In this document: positions 6,173 to 14,814 of the stretch, one piece after another
How positions within the stretch are numbered: position 1 is the stretch's first letter
Layout: each line of letters begins with the position of its first letter
From: a virus
Length of the DNA stretch: 32,398 nucleotides
Reading direction: 5' to 3' (one strand)
Virus record (IMG/VR): IMGVR_UViG_3300010151_000070
Coordinates: 1 to 32,398 of that record
Translations under genes and position numbers: made by a program
Notes under the pieces: model-generated
Database searches by the model: none
The model's input: only the letters and a program-made list of their open reading frames with translations
What the model was told of the DNA's origin: nothing

Positions 6173-6393
6173 TCGGCCGCCCCTCCCAGGCTAGTGTCTT
6201 GACCTATAAATAGAGACACTGACATCGTTCCGGTGGAGGTCTCCACCACAAGTTCAAGCGCCTGGGTCTCGTCTTCGACCCACTTTACTACGCTCATTGG
6301 CACCGCCACTCTCTCGATGCGGCCACGGTCGACATCATACACCTGATGCGTAAGGGCTATCGACTTTATATTATGGACGTTGAGGCTTAACAT
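6169..6393 (-). CDS. Hypothetical beta-rich protein, 74 aa
   Basis: A 74-residue protein starting at ATG 6393 after AGGAGTAAGCA. It alternates hydrophobic and charged residues in short strands (IALTHQVYDV, ALELVVETSTGTMSVSLFIG) and is probably an all-beta fold. No domain is recognised. It overlaps the upstream gene by 23 bases and is coupled to the nuclease gene downstream. Confidence 0.7.
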   Translation of the reverse strand: MLSLNVHNIKSIALTHQVYDVDRGRIERVAVPMSVVKWVEDETQALELVVETSTGTMSVSLFIGQDTSLGGAAE

Positions 6394-6802
6394 TGCTTAC
6401 TCCTGAAGACAGCCACCGCAACCATAGCGTGGTTTTGGTCCTGTTGGTTGTTTCTTTATCATCCAAAACCTGAGAGGGTGATCCGATGTGTTCAAGAAAA
6501 GCGCCCCACCCTTGCTCGGTCACAAAAATGGGGCACGAGGATTCAGCGAGAATCTCTTCGGCCCTATTAAAATACTCCTTATAGACCTTGCCGTACCCAC
6601 CCCGACATGCCTCTTTAAGAGGTGTGAACTCAATCGATTCGATGATGGAATGCATGAGGCTGGGTGCTCCGTAGCGGTCAATGAATACGACCGCGATCTT
6701 GCAGACAGCCTCGTAGGTATCGCTATCGCAATGCCGAACAAGTCCGTTGTCAACATCCTCGCCTTCTCTCATGAGCTTCCTTGCGGTGATCTCTTTGATC
6801 AT
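6371..6802 (-). CDS. Hypothetical protein, 143 aa; first gene of the recombination/replication operon
   Basis: I start this at ATG 6802, preceded by AAGGAGGGCGAT; an upstream ATG at 6826 has no ribosome site. The product is about 143 residues, soluble, with several Cys. No known family is recognised. It is the first gene after the operator-bearing gap at 6803-6943 and so probably the first gene transcribed in unit 1; its role could be in early takeover or control. A weak -35/-10-like pair (TTGATT, 17 bases, TTGTAT) lies just upstream. Confidence 0.75.
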   Translation of the reverse strand: MIKEITARKLMREGEDVDNGLVRHCDSDTYEAVCKIAVVFIDRYGAPSLMHSIIESIEFTPLKEACRGGYGKVYKEYFNRAEEILAESSCPIFVTEQGWGAFLEHIGSPSQVLDDKETTNRTKTTLWLRWLSSGVSNVKPQRP

Positions 6803-6880
6803 ATCGCCCTCCTTGCCGTGATACAAGCGAAGACCATACCAAAAATCAAGTGGCTGATTTTGTTTGCTTTATTGTCGTGG

Positions 6881-6941
6881 TGCGTAAGAGGTTACGCAGA
6901 AAATTAGCGTAAACCATTTCGCAGTGCGTAATTATTTACGC
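6881..6941. promoter_or_regulatory. Triple operator: three GCGTAA-N4-TTACGC inverted repeats
   Basis: Three inverted repeats with a four-base spacer occur at 6882-6897 (GCGTAA/TTACGC), 6907-6922 (GCGTAA/TTTCGC, one mismatch) and 6926-6941 (GCGTAA/TTACGC). Their centres are 25 and 19 bp apart. They fill the 141-bp gap upstream of the 6802 gene. The layout resembles a cooperative repressor operator such as lambda OR. The same arrangement recurs at 31290-31349. Confidence 0.8.
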
Positions 6942-6943
6942 GC

Positions 6944-7885
6944 TCACTTTGCTATATAGAATACGGGCGTGGCCGCTAAACCTTCCGACCCAACGACCGC
7001 AGGACCGGACCGCTTTAAGGCCATAGGTTGCTTGCCGAAAACTTCCTCAATCGCCTTGGCCATACTGGCAGCTTCCTTCTTCATTTCTGGCGATGGGAGG
7101 ACTTTGCTTCTTTCGCCTGCCGCCCTTAGATACCTTGGTGTTGCTGGAAGGTTGCCTACAAATACTCCTCCTGGCTTCAAGGAGTCACGAATCTGGACGA
7201 GAGTTCTCTTCAGCATGGCTGGTGTGTCTTGTGTGTTTATGACGTTCGATCCAAACACGACGTCGTAGTGGCTTGGCTTGAGAGCGTCTGGGTCATGTAC
7301 GCCCGGAACCCACCCGCCTTTTGGCTTGGCAAAGTCATGAGCCACCACGTTATAGCCTTCCTTTCTTAGGGCTATCGTATGCTGGCCACGGCCTGCGCCA
7401 AAGTCAAGGATCTTTAGATTGTCCTTCGGTTTAAAGAGACCCTTGAATGCGTTGACCGTTGCGCTGGTCTTCCATGGCCTCGCCGTCTTGCCAGCCGCAG
7501 CGATCTGCTCCGCAGTGAACAGATCCTCGGCCGCCTTTGCGGCGGCCAGCTCTTTGGCCTCGCGCTCTATGGGTTTCTTAACTGCTTTCTTGGTGGCCTT
7601 TTTGGTTGCCTGCTTCAGTACCTTGGCTCCGAGTTTGCCTACTCCTCCACCAAATACAAATGGACTTTCGCTCGTCACGTTGTAGCCACGTGGCTTTGGA
7701 GGATCTATCAGATCTAGCATCTGCATCAATCGCTCGGGGTTGACACCTTGAGGCGTCGTGATGTCCATGGCTTTTGCTTGAAAGCTTCGAGCTTCCTCCT
7801 CTGCCTTCGCTTTCTTATAAGCGGCCAGTTCTGCCTCGCTCATACTAGCGATATAATCAGCCTCGCTGAATCCACTATACGCCAT
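6944..7885 (-). CDS. SAM-dependent class I methyltransferase with a non-enzymatic N-terminal region
   Basis: A 313-residue protein. The C-terminal half is a class I methyltransferase: motif I ILDFGAGRGQHT (159-170), the acidic end of strand 2 in VVAHDFAKP, then SHYDVVFGSNVI and a strand-5 segment SLKPGGVFVGNL. The first 150 residues are different: acidic N terminus, a glycine-rich FGGGVGKLG, and a Lys/Ala-rich repeat KKATKKAVKK reminiscent of histone H1 tails. It is the last gene of the late unit, coupled to the endolysin (overlap 11 bases), so it may be packaged or act late. The substrate is unknown. Confidence 0.8.
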   Translation of the reverse strand: MAYSGFSEADYIASMSEAELAAYKKAKAEEEARSFQAKAMDITTPQGVNPERLMQMLDLIDPPKPRGYNVTSESPFVFGGGVGKLGAKVLKQATKKATKKAVKKPIEREAKELAAAKAAEDLFTAEQIAAAGKTARPWKTSATVNAFKGLFKPKDNLKILDFGAGRGQHTIALRKEGYNVVAHDFAKPKGGWVPGVHDPDALKPSHYDVVFGSNVINTQDTPAMLKRTLVQIRDSLKPGGVFVGNLPATPRYLRAAGERSKVLPSPEMKKEAASMAKAIEEVFGKQPMALKRSGPAVVGSEGLAATPVFYIAK

Positions 7886-8306
7886 TGTCTTTCATCCTTC
7901 GCCAGTCAATCATCTCAACGTGCGGCAAATCTTTGAAGTGCCATCGCCCGCCCCATGCTAGTCCGATGCGCTCGGCCAGATTGCCGAACGCACCCCATGC
8001 CTCCATGGAAGAGCGAGTCGTGGTGTCCCATGCGTCATGCACCATCCGGCCCTGCCATTCTCTTAGAGGCAGCTCTATCTTCTTCTCGTCCAACACAAAG
8101 TCTGCGGCGAGTCCATAGTTATGTGGACTCTCACCTGCGCGAGCCCTAGTGACGCGACGGGTGTAGTAGTCTTCCTGGGTTTCATCGCTGCGCCAGGTCT
8201 CAAACAGTTTAAAAGGCAGCTCCTCTTGTTCCATGAGGTGTATGCACCATACGACCGCAGACCTGAATGGCTCCTCAAGTTTATCGATGGCGCAGCAACG
8301 CTTCAT
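7875..8306 (-). CDS. Endolysin, M15-type D-Ala-D-Ala/L-Ala-D-Glu peptidase
   Basis: A 143-residue zinc peptidase of the M15 family that cuts cell-wall peptide stems. The family signature S-x-H-x-x-G-x-A-x-D is present as S60-H62-G65-A67-D69, and the third zinc ligand is likely His129 in WHFKDLPHVE. The Arg in FETWRSDETQ (35-44) matches the conserved Arg upstream. It has no signal peptide, so it needs a holin; the 58-aa membrane protein just upstream fits, because their genes overlap by ATGA. The start at 8306 has no strong ribosome site and relies on coupling. Confidence 0.88.
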   Translation of the reverse strand: MKRCCAIDKLEEPFRSAVVWCIHLMEQEELPFKLFETWRSDETQEDYYTRRVTRARAGESPHNYGLAADFVLDEKKIELPLREWQGRMVHDAWDTTTRSSMEAWGAFGNLAERIGLAWGGRWHFKDLPHVEMIDWRRMKDNGV

Positions 8307-8479
8307 TTCTTAGGCTTGAAGTGGCTTCGACCAATCGAGATGGCCTCTTCTAAAATCTCAATGACATCATCATCAGTTCTTGTCTTCGTCTTCGCTGCTA
8401 TGCTCTTTGCTAGTGGCAACAGGGCGTTTGCTACGCTTAGTGCCACCGCTAAATAAATCAGAAATTGCTCTAACGTCAT
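8303..8479 (-). CDS. Holin-like small membrane protein, 58 aa
   Basis: This gene starts at ATG 8479 after GGAGCAGACG and lies partly inside the preceding gene in another frame. It begins MTLEQFLIYLAVALSV and has one clear hydrophobic span, about residues 6-24, then a basic stretch (KSIAAKTKTR) and a charged helical tail. Its stop overlaps the start of the M15 endolysin (ATGA at 8303-8306). A short one-span protein coupled to an endolysin is a common arrangement for holins or membrane-targeting lysis proteins. Its function is inferred from position and topology. Confidence 0.65.
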   Translation of the reverse strand: MTLEQFLIYLAVALSVANALLPLAKSIAAKTKTRTDDDVIEILEEAISIGRSHFKPKK

Positions 8480-8687
8480 CGTCTGCTCCTTTGTAATGGC
8501 CGTCCTTGCATTGGACGACCTTCTTCTTCCATTTCAGTTCAGTCAAACCGTTCTCTATTTCTGGCATGGTCATCTTGGCTTTGTTGCCACAAGAGATGGC
8601 ACCGGTCTCGGCCCAGATACACATGGCGATATAGAGCACCTTGGATTCGGGCGATCCTTCGCCCTCTATGATATCTTTGATTATCAT
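8373..8687 (-). CDS. Hypothetical protein, 104 aa, upstream of lysis genes
   Basis: A 104-residue soluble protein whose ATG overlaps the stop of the large ejection-type protein (ATGA). Residues 15-62 could form a compact helical or winged-helix-like domain. The tail from about 80 on is charged, Ser/Lys/Glu-rich and probably disordered, and this tail is the part overlapped by the holin-like gene. No family is recognised. Confidence 0.65.
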   Translation of the reverse strand: MIIKDIIEGEGSPESKVLYIAMCIWAETGAISCGNKAKMTMPEIENGLTELKWKKKVVQCKDGHYKGADDDVRAISDLFSGGTKRSKRPVATSKEHSSEDEDKN

Positions 8688-11600
8688 CTTACTCCCGTAA
8701 TTTTGTGGCCAGTCAAGAAAGCCGCGAGATTGTCAACATCCCTTGCTTCGCGATTGAGTTCTTTCAGTCTCTCAGCTCTGTCCTCTGGAGTCAAGCCGAC
8801 GATGTCGAGCCTATACTGCCTCTCTAAATCCCTCTTATGGCGGTTCAATGCACCAGATATCTGATACCGCAGCTTGCCTGGTTCAGTCGGCATTGTGCGT
8901 ATACCAAAGACTCTGCCAATAACCTCCTCTGGAGTCAGCTTCTGACCGCGCAGGGTTGTGCCTGCGCGGGAAGCCTCTCTAAGCTGGATGACCCGGTATA
9001 AATAACCTGGCCCAAAGGAACGCAGCAGGTGTGACATTCGTCCACCAAGCCCCTCAAAATCTGCGTCGTATTCAATATCTTTGCCGAATAGCTGCTCACT
9101 GATGATTCTGACCCAACCACCGGGCGTGAACCGATTGACGCCAACCTCTGATAGTTCGCCAGCATAAGTTCCTGGTGCTAGACCAGCCATCTCTGGTAGC
9201 GCACTAGCTCCAGGGAACGGGTCCATGAAGCGGAATGACATCATCTGCTTGCCCTCGGTGCCAGGTATAGGCACGGCCAGGCCGCGCTCATAGAGGGGCT
9301 GTGTCTCGTAGGCACGTCGCTCCTCCTCGCTGAATCCTGCATAGTATGGAGCCCACATGTGCTGCATAAGTGATGCTTGAACAGGGTGCGTTGTCTGCAT
9401 GTCGAGCACAAGGTTCGCGATCCTGTAAGGATACGCGATGAAAGGTACGATGCCATAGCTACGCAAGAACTGAACGGCGTGCGGCAGATCGTCATAGTCG
9501 ATCATAAGGTTGTTGGTGTACTTGGCTGCGTCGTCAGTGAGTCCTTTGTTCTTAAGCACCTTGTCGGTGGCCTTGCTTAACGATATGCCTTCTTTCAGGG
9601 CCACCTCCTTGGCTACCCTGTCAACACGTCGCTTAAAGATCGCCATCCTGCTCGCCATGTCGGTGGTCACAAAGGCGGTTGTCATGCGCTCATTGGCCGT
9701 GAAGAAACGTGATATGTCTTCGGCGGCGTGGCCCTCAGCCACGTATCGCCCAAAGGCAGTCCAAGAACTCTTGCCGCCCTTAGTATGGGTTTCATTCGCC
9801 AAGGCTTTTGCAAAGTCCTTGAGCCCAGCAAACCTGCCGATGGATGCCTCGATTGCCTCGTTGGTTGGCTTGATGCCGCCAAGATCTCGCGCCATAAACT
9901 GCATCAGACCAGACTCTGAGAATGCTTTATAGTAGCGGCCCTTGTTCTTAAGCTCATTGAACCCGCCTATGAGGGCGGCAGGTGACCCACCATCTACCAC
10001 CTGTGTTAGTTGATGACCAAACATCGCGTGAACATGCGACGTGGGACCAGCGATGACCTTCATCTTTTTGAATGCCCTAGTCCAACGAGCGAACGCCTGC
10101 CTTATCTGGCCCGGTGCCTGGTCTAAGCGTTTGACGGTCGCCCATACATCGTTCCTCACAAAATGACCGGCCAACGCGCCATACTTATGCATGTTGGTGC
10201 CAGCAATCTTTGTCTCTGGCACGAGAGAGTAGTCGCCTGGGGCGACTGCGTCATCGATGCTCTTGCCATTGACGTGCCTCTTTGTGACAATGTCTTTTCT
10301 ATTGGCGAGGTTTTGATACAGTTTGAATCTCTCAATCGCGTGAACCTGCTCAATAGCAGCGGCCTCAAGTGACCGATGGAAGTCTGCGCCAATGATGGCT
10401 CCCTCCTTGATGCGTTGATCGACTGACTTCTCATACTTATTCTTGGCGCGTTTGAAGTGATCAAACGCAATGCCACTCAGCCTGGCGGCCTCATGGTCTG
10501 AAATATTCCTTGCTCCTCGTTTGTATTTCTCTGGCAGATACTTCGCGAGGTTGGTCACGAACACTGCGTCAGAGATCATCCTGCCTCCTGTGCGGCTGTT
10601 GCCAATAACGCTATTGCCTTCTTTGGCTAGTTGGCTGAGGTACTGCCTGAGCCCAAGCATCTCGGTGCCCATGCTTTCGAGTGCGCTATGAAGACCAGGG
10701 GCTGCTCTCTTGTCGACCATGATCTTCATGCCGATTTTGCCAGAGTCGAAGTCCTCAATCCAGTTACCTATGTCTTTGCGAAACAAGAACTGAGGGCCGC
10801 TCATCGACTTGCCTTCATAAGTGAAGTCAATCATGGTGGGCTTTTTGTCATGGATCTCATGTATGAGCCGTTCAAGCTTCTTGCCTTCTTTGCTGGCCAC
10901 CCACTTGCGGCGTTGGGCCGGTGTCATACTCTGGATCTGATCATTCATCTTGATCTGAATAGCCCTAAGCTCATGGATTTTAGGGATCAATTCAACATGC
11001 TCAGTCATAGCCTTGAACATCAGGTTGCGCTGATACTCAGATAAGCTCTCTATGCCTGGCATTATCTCGTCGCTGACCTCGAATGTTCTCTTGCGCGAAA
11101 CAATCTCTGGTCGCTTCAGAATGTCTTTAAGCGTGGTGCCCATGCCAAAGTATGGCGTGGCGAGCGCTCTACCAACCTTGCCACCGATAAACCGGGTGAA
11201 CTCAATCGCTGGCTCTCTAAGTCTCTTAGGGACGTCAATGATGCCTGACTTCGTACCAAAGACCCCAGGCGCTGCCTCAGTTAGGGCTGATGGCATGTAG
11301 GCTTTGCTCGGTATCATCTCTTCGGCTGTACGCTCAAGGGATTCCTTGGCCTTGCTTACAAAGCCAGAACTCCTTTCTGCTCTTTCTGCCTCCTTTGCAT
11401 AGCCTCGGCCCTTTTTGAGTGCCGACAAAACGCCCTCGCCCTCAGCGAGGGCTTGCTTGGTTCCTTTCAGCCCAGCCTTGGCACCGAGAGTAGCCACTTT
11501 GAGACCCGACGCAAGTGTTGCTGTCTCAAGCGGTCGCTGCTGGATGACCTCTGGCCCAAGCCGACCAATCTCGCCAACGTCATGCGCCATCCCTCCAAGC

Positions 11601-12142
11601 ATGGATGCCATAAAGTCCATCGGCCCAACGGCTGCTGCTACTGGTTCGCCTCTAAGCAGACGCTCGGTCATTGTTCCTACGCCCTTGATGCCACCGACGG
11701 TCAGTGCTGGTACGGCCAGGGCGATGTGGCCAAATGTTCTCAGCGTATTGTTCGCAACAAACGCCTGCGCTCGCCGGATGCCCTCTGCTTGTTTGGGTTT
11801 TGTAGCCGCAATCTGCTGGATCTCTCTCTCTTCAAACCATGGGCGATTAGTCCATCGTTCATAGAGTTCCTTGTCGTCCATGATCTTGGCGGCATTCATC
11901 ATTATGAGGTGGGGCGGCGAGAAGCTGCGCCACTTTGCTTGTGATAACTGCTTAGGTATATTGTCGAGAGCGTGCTTTAGGTCTCTGACCCCTTGAGTGT
12001 TGCCAGAAAAGAAATCCTCAACGAGCTTGTGGTCCTTCTTGGCCTCTTCATCGAAGTCACTCATCCATTCGGACTGAGCCTCAATCTGCTCTTCCGGGCC
12101 GATGTATGTCTTTCTTATGGCCTCGTAGGGATCGGTTGGCAT
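8684..12142 (-). CDS. Large ejection-type internal virion protein, 1152 aa
   Basis: The largest gene. By size and position after two other helical virion proteins it is a candidate for the main internal (ejection) protein that enters the host with the DNA and helps it cross the envelope. Residues about 131-200 hold a weakly hydrophobic Gly/Ala-rich segment (FGHIALAVPALTVGGIKGVG and following) that could insert in membranes. The middle is helical and charged. The C-terminal 250 residues are Pro/Gly/aromatic-rich (DPFPGASALPEMAGLAPG), as in many internal virion proteins of podoviruses. No lytic transglycosylase motif is visible to me. The start at 12142 has only a weak ribosome site. Confidence 0.6.
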   Translation of the reverse strand: MPTDPYEAIRKTYIGPEEQIEAQSEWMSDFDEEAKKDHKLVEDFFSGNTQGVRDLKHALDNIPKQLSQAKWRSFSPPHLIMMNAAKIMDDKELYERWTNRPWFEEREIQQIAATKPKQAEGIRRAQAFVANNTLRTFGHIALAVPALTVGGIKGVGTMTERLLRGEPVAAAVGPMDFMASMLGGMAHDVGEIGRLGPEVIQQRPLETATLASGLKVATLGAKAGLKGTKQALAEGEGVLSALKKGRGYAKEAERAERSSGFVSKAKESLERTAEEMIPSKAYMPSALTEAAPGVFGTKSGIIDVPKRLREPAIEFTRFIGGKVGRALATPYFGMGTTLKDILKRPEIVSRKRTFEVSDEIMPGIESLSEYQRNLMFKAMTEHVELIPKIHELRAIQIKMNDQIQSMTPAQRRKWVASKEGKKLERLIHEIHDKKPTMIDFTYEGKSMSGPQFLFRKDIGNWIEDFDSGKIGMKIMVDKRAAPGLHSALESMGTEMLGLRQYLSQLAKEGNSVIGNSRTGGRMISDAVFVTNLAKYLPEKYKRGARNISDHEAARLSGIAFDHFKRAKNKYEKSVDQRIKEGAIIGADFHRSLEAAAIEQVHAIERFKLYQNLANRKDIVTKRHVNGKSIDDAVAPGDYSLVPETKIAGTNMHKYGALAGHFVRNDVWATVKRLDQAPGQIRQAFARWTRAFKKMKVIAGPTSHVHAMFGHQLTQVVDGGSPAALIGGFNELKNKGRYYKAFSESGLMQFMARDLGGIKPTNEAIEASIGRFAGLKDFAKALANETHTKGGKSSWTAFGRYVAEGHAAEDISRFFTANERMTTAFVTTDMASRMAIFKRRVDRVAKEVALKEGISLSKATDKVLKNKGLTDDAAKYTNNLMIDYDDLPHAVQFLRSYGIVPFIAYPYRIANLVLDMQTTHPVQASLMQHMWAPYYAGFSEEERRAYETQPLYERGLAVPIPGTEGKQMMSFRFMDPFPGASALPEMAGLAPGTYAGELSEVGVNRFTPGGWVRIISEQLFGKDIEYDADFEGLGGRMSHLLRSFGPGYLYRVIQLREASRAGTTLRGQKLTPEEVIGRVFGIRTMPTEPGKLRYQISGALNRHKRDLERQYRLDIVGLTPEDRAERLKELNREARDVDNLAAFLTGHKITGVR

Positions 12143-12152
12143 ATTGGCTACT

Positions 12153-13352
12153 CTACTCTGGCGTGTCTGGGCTCACGCCCGTTACTTGGCCCGCTTGCTT
12201 TGGCTTTGGCAGGCCCAGGGTTTTTGCCAGGCTTCCTGTTCTGTCGTAGGGTGTCGGTGCCGGCTTTTGAGGTTCTGTTGACGACGTATTGCCGTAACCA
12301 AAGGCCGCGTTGCACTCTGGATCATGGAGGGCATTCGCGAGATCGCCGAACACAAGGTCTTCAATGGCAGTAGTCCTTCCGAAACCTTTCATATTGTTGA
12401 TCGCCAGAGCCCTTTTTGTGAGGTAGTCGAGCTTTCTTTTGCAATCGCCCTGGAGTTTCTTTCTGCCCGCGATGACCTCACGCCTCAATGCTTCACCCCT
12501 ATCGATGACGTGTTGAAGGGTTGCCTCCAACGTCTTCGCTTTCTCTAATTCAGCTCTCTCAATGGCTGCGTTTTCTTGTATTTTGCGGGATCGACTCTGC
12601 AAACCAGAACTAACTTTAAGCTGCTTTTCTCGCCAATCTATATTTTCTTGATGCCTGCTTTTATCAAGCGCAAGGGCCTCTTGATATCTGTCGTCCTCTT
12701 TCTTGAGGGCAGCCTGCCTCTCTGCTTCCTCTGACCCGACCCTGACCATCATGTCTTTTATAAAGGCTGGGTCTACGCCTGGGTACATCTTCGCTATGTC
12801 TGCACTGTACTTGCTCATGGCCTCCTGTTTGCGCTCGGCCGCAGACCTTATTGCCTGCGACTCTATCCCCTGGCTTTTAAGTCGCTCGGTCAGGGCCGCG
12901 CTGAATGGCTCCTCTTGCACCTCCATCGACAACGGTTCACCGGATTCTGACAACGGAGGTGGTTCTGCGTCAATTATATCGCCCTCCATTCTCGTTCTCT
13001 CAAGAGCTAACTCAGTCTCTTCTTGTAGGATTTTTTCTGCTCTGGCTGGGTCTGCAAAATATTTACCACCCTCAAGTGCCGCTTCCTTGGCGCGACCACG
13101 CATGATATCTTGCTCCTGCAAGTTAAAGAGTTTTTTCCGCCGTTCCTCTTGGGCTGCTCTAAGAGTCTCTTGTTCCTTCATGCGCCTCTCTTGAAGCTGC
13201 ATAGCCTGGTACTGGCCATAGCCCTGGACGCCTGTCTGGAGTGCCTGTTGGATCGATGCCCAGCGTCGAGCTTCACGCTCTTGCCTCATGCGCTCCATCT
13301 CAAGTTCTAGTCTTCTATTGGCACCTGGTGCCATCGGTATTGATCTCGGCAT
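12153..13352 (-). CDS. Coiled-coil virion protein, putative ejection protein, 399 aa
   Basis: A 399-residue protein dominated by charged helix: Arg/Glu/Gln-rich segments (LELEMERMRQEREARRW from residue 16, and later repeats) typical of long coiled coils, ending in a Pro/Gly-rich tail. The ATG at 13352 follows ACAGGAAGTAAAC. It sits between two other large proteins in the position of the P22 gp7/gp20/gp16 ejection set. Assignment is by composition and order, not by sequence motif. Confidence 0.5.
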   Translation of the reverse strand: MPRSIPMAPGANRRLELEMERMRQEREARRWASIQQALQTGVQGYGQYQAMQLQERRMKEQETLRAAQEERRKKLFNLQEQDIMRGRAKEAALEGGKYFADPARAEKILQEETELALERTRMEGDIIDAEPPPLSESGEPLSMEVQEEPFSAALTERLKSQGIESQAIRSAAERKQEAMSKYSADIAKMYPGVDPAFIKDMMVRVGSEEAERQAALKKEDDRYQEALALDKSRHQENIDWREKQLKVSSGLQSRSRKIQENAAIERAELEKAKTLEATLQHVIDRGEALRREVIAGRKKLQGDCKRKLDYLTKRALAINNMKGFGRTTAIEDLVFGDLANALHDPECNAAFGYGNTSSTEPQKPAPTPYDRTGSLAKTLGLPKPKQAGQVTGVSPDTPE

Positions 13353-13364
13353 GTTTACTTCCTG

Positions 13365-14777
13365 TTACGCTTTAACATAAAATATCAGACGTTCGCCGTT
13401 TGGCATGGTGTAGATATATTTATGATGTGGTACGTTGTTTATTTCAGTGGTGGACGGTGCCTCTTCTATAAATGGAGCCCAGGACGTGGCCATTTCTTGC
13501 TTTGCTCCGGGCGGTAGTTGTTGGGCGCTGCCGACGACAAGCCCTGGCTCGCGTGTGTCGTACGCATTATTCAGCCATTCACCATCATCATTCTGACGCA
13601 GGCCAACATTGGCGTAGTAGTCACTGGCGCTGTATTGATATCCCGAGTCTGCATAATTGCCAGCATTATTACCAGATATGCCCTCCACGTTACTCGCGAT
13701 GAACCGCGTGCGCTCGCCTAACGTTGTCAGATCGCCCCATACGGGGCCATCGCCTTCACCATCACCACCATCACCACCATCATCATTATTCAATGCATTG
13801 GCAAACACCCCTGACTTAGCAATGGCCTCCTCAGAAAACCCAAGCGCCCTAAGAAATTCGCGTGTCTCCTCTGGGTCACTTAAGATGTCAAGATCTTTGG
13901 CTGCCATGAGTGCCGACAAGAGTTGACCTGTCTCTCTTGATCCGATTGCATCTTCCAAGCGTCGTCGCTCGCCTTCCATTCCAGCCGCCTGAATCCAATC
14001 GCCAAACATATTTCGACGTGCTTCATCTGAGGCTTTTTGTTGGACGTCTGCTCCGAGTGCAAGCATGCCACCAGAGGTGGTCATGCGGCCACGACCGGCA
14101 GCGGCCATGGCACCAGACATAGCGCGGCTCGCTGCTCTGCGAGCCTCGTCTTCATAGTCTGCATTCAGGATCTCACAGATGCGCCTGTCTGCCAGGCTTT
14201 CGATATTGGCACACGGGTCTTCGTCACCACCAAGGGTCTCGTCGGAGGGAGTGTCATAGCTTGCTGACCTTGGGACTATTGCAGATTGAAGCTTTGCATC
14301 CTGCGCCCCCACCGCCACATCTGGCTGATTGATTTGCCTGGGTGCCTCGGTGATGGGCTCTGCTGGGCTATCATCTCTCTGAGGTTCACCTGGCTCTCTC
14401 TGAGGTTCACCTGGCGCGGCTCCAACCCTCTGAGTGCCTGCGAGCGGATCTGCCTTCGGGCCTTTAGCTGGCCCAGGCTGGAATGCTCCTGGTGTTGCTG
14501 TTGTGACAGCCGGAGCGGTCGTCTTAGGTAGACTCGGAACCACCGGCCTGCCCTCTGCTGGGATTGGCTTTAAGGCTGTCTGTGACGCCTTCTGACGTGC
14601 CTGAAGCTCTTGCTGCTCCTTAGTGATGTCTGGTTCTGTGGCAGACACACCGCGCCGCCGAACGGTTCCTCTTTGGCCTGCTCGGCCACGGACGTTCCCT
14701 GTCTGAGCGCCAGAGTCGGATCCATACCCACCACCCGGCGTCCAGCCACCTATATTCAATCCACTATAAACAGGCAT
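13365..14777 (-). CDS. Virion protein, putative ejection protein, 470 aa
   Basis: A 470-residue protein. The first 200 residues are low-complexity, rich in Pro, Gly, Gln and Thr, with a GEPQRE/GEPQRD duplication. Residues about 205-330 are Ala/Met-rich helices (SRAMSGAMAAAGRGRMT), then a Gly/Asp-rich linker (GGDGGDGEGDG) leads to a compact, aromatic-rich C-terminal domain. Large helical proteins of this type directly upstream of other internal proteins are usually ejection components. The start at 14777 follows AGGAGTTTAAT. No specific family is recognised. Confidence 0.5.
   Translation of the reverse strand: MPVYSGLNIGGWTPGGGYGSDSGAQTGNVRGRAGQRGTVRRRGVSATEPDITKEQQELQARQKASQTALKPIPAEGRPVVPSLPKTTAPAVTTATPGAFQPGPAKGPKADPLAGTQRVGAAPGEPQREPGEPQRDDSPAEPITEAPRQINQPDVAVGAQDAKLQSAIVPRSASYDTPSDETLGGDEDPCANIESLADRRICEILNADYEDEARRAASRAMSGAMAAAGRGRMTTSGGMLALGADVQQKASDEARRNMFGDWIQAAGMEGERRRLEDAIGSRETGQLLSALMAAKDLDILSDPEETREFLRALGFSEEAIAKSGVFANALNNDDGGDGGDGEGDGPVWGDLTTLGERTRFIASNVEGISGNNAGNYADSGYQYSASDYYANVGLRQNDDGEWLNNAYDTREPGLVVGSAQQLPPGAKQEMATSWAPFIEEAPSTTEINNVPHHKYIYTMPNGERLIFYVKA
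14375..14414. repeat. 21-bp-period tandem duplication in the 470-aa gene
   Basis: A 19-base segment is repeated exactly at 14375-14393 and 14396-14414 (period 21). It encodes the GEPQRE-P/GEPQRD-D repeat in the low-complexity N-terminal region and keeps the frame. Confidence 0.85.
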
Positions 14778-14814
14778 ATTAAACTCCTATATGGGCCATA
14801 ATACAGAGCAAACT

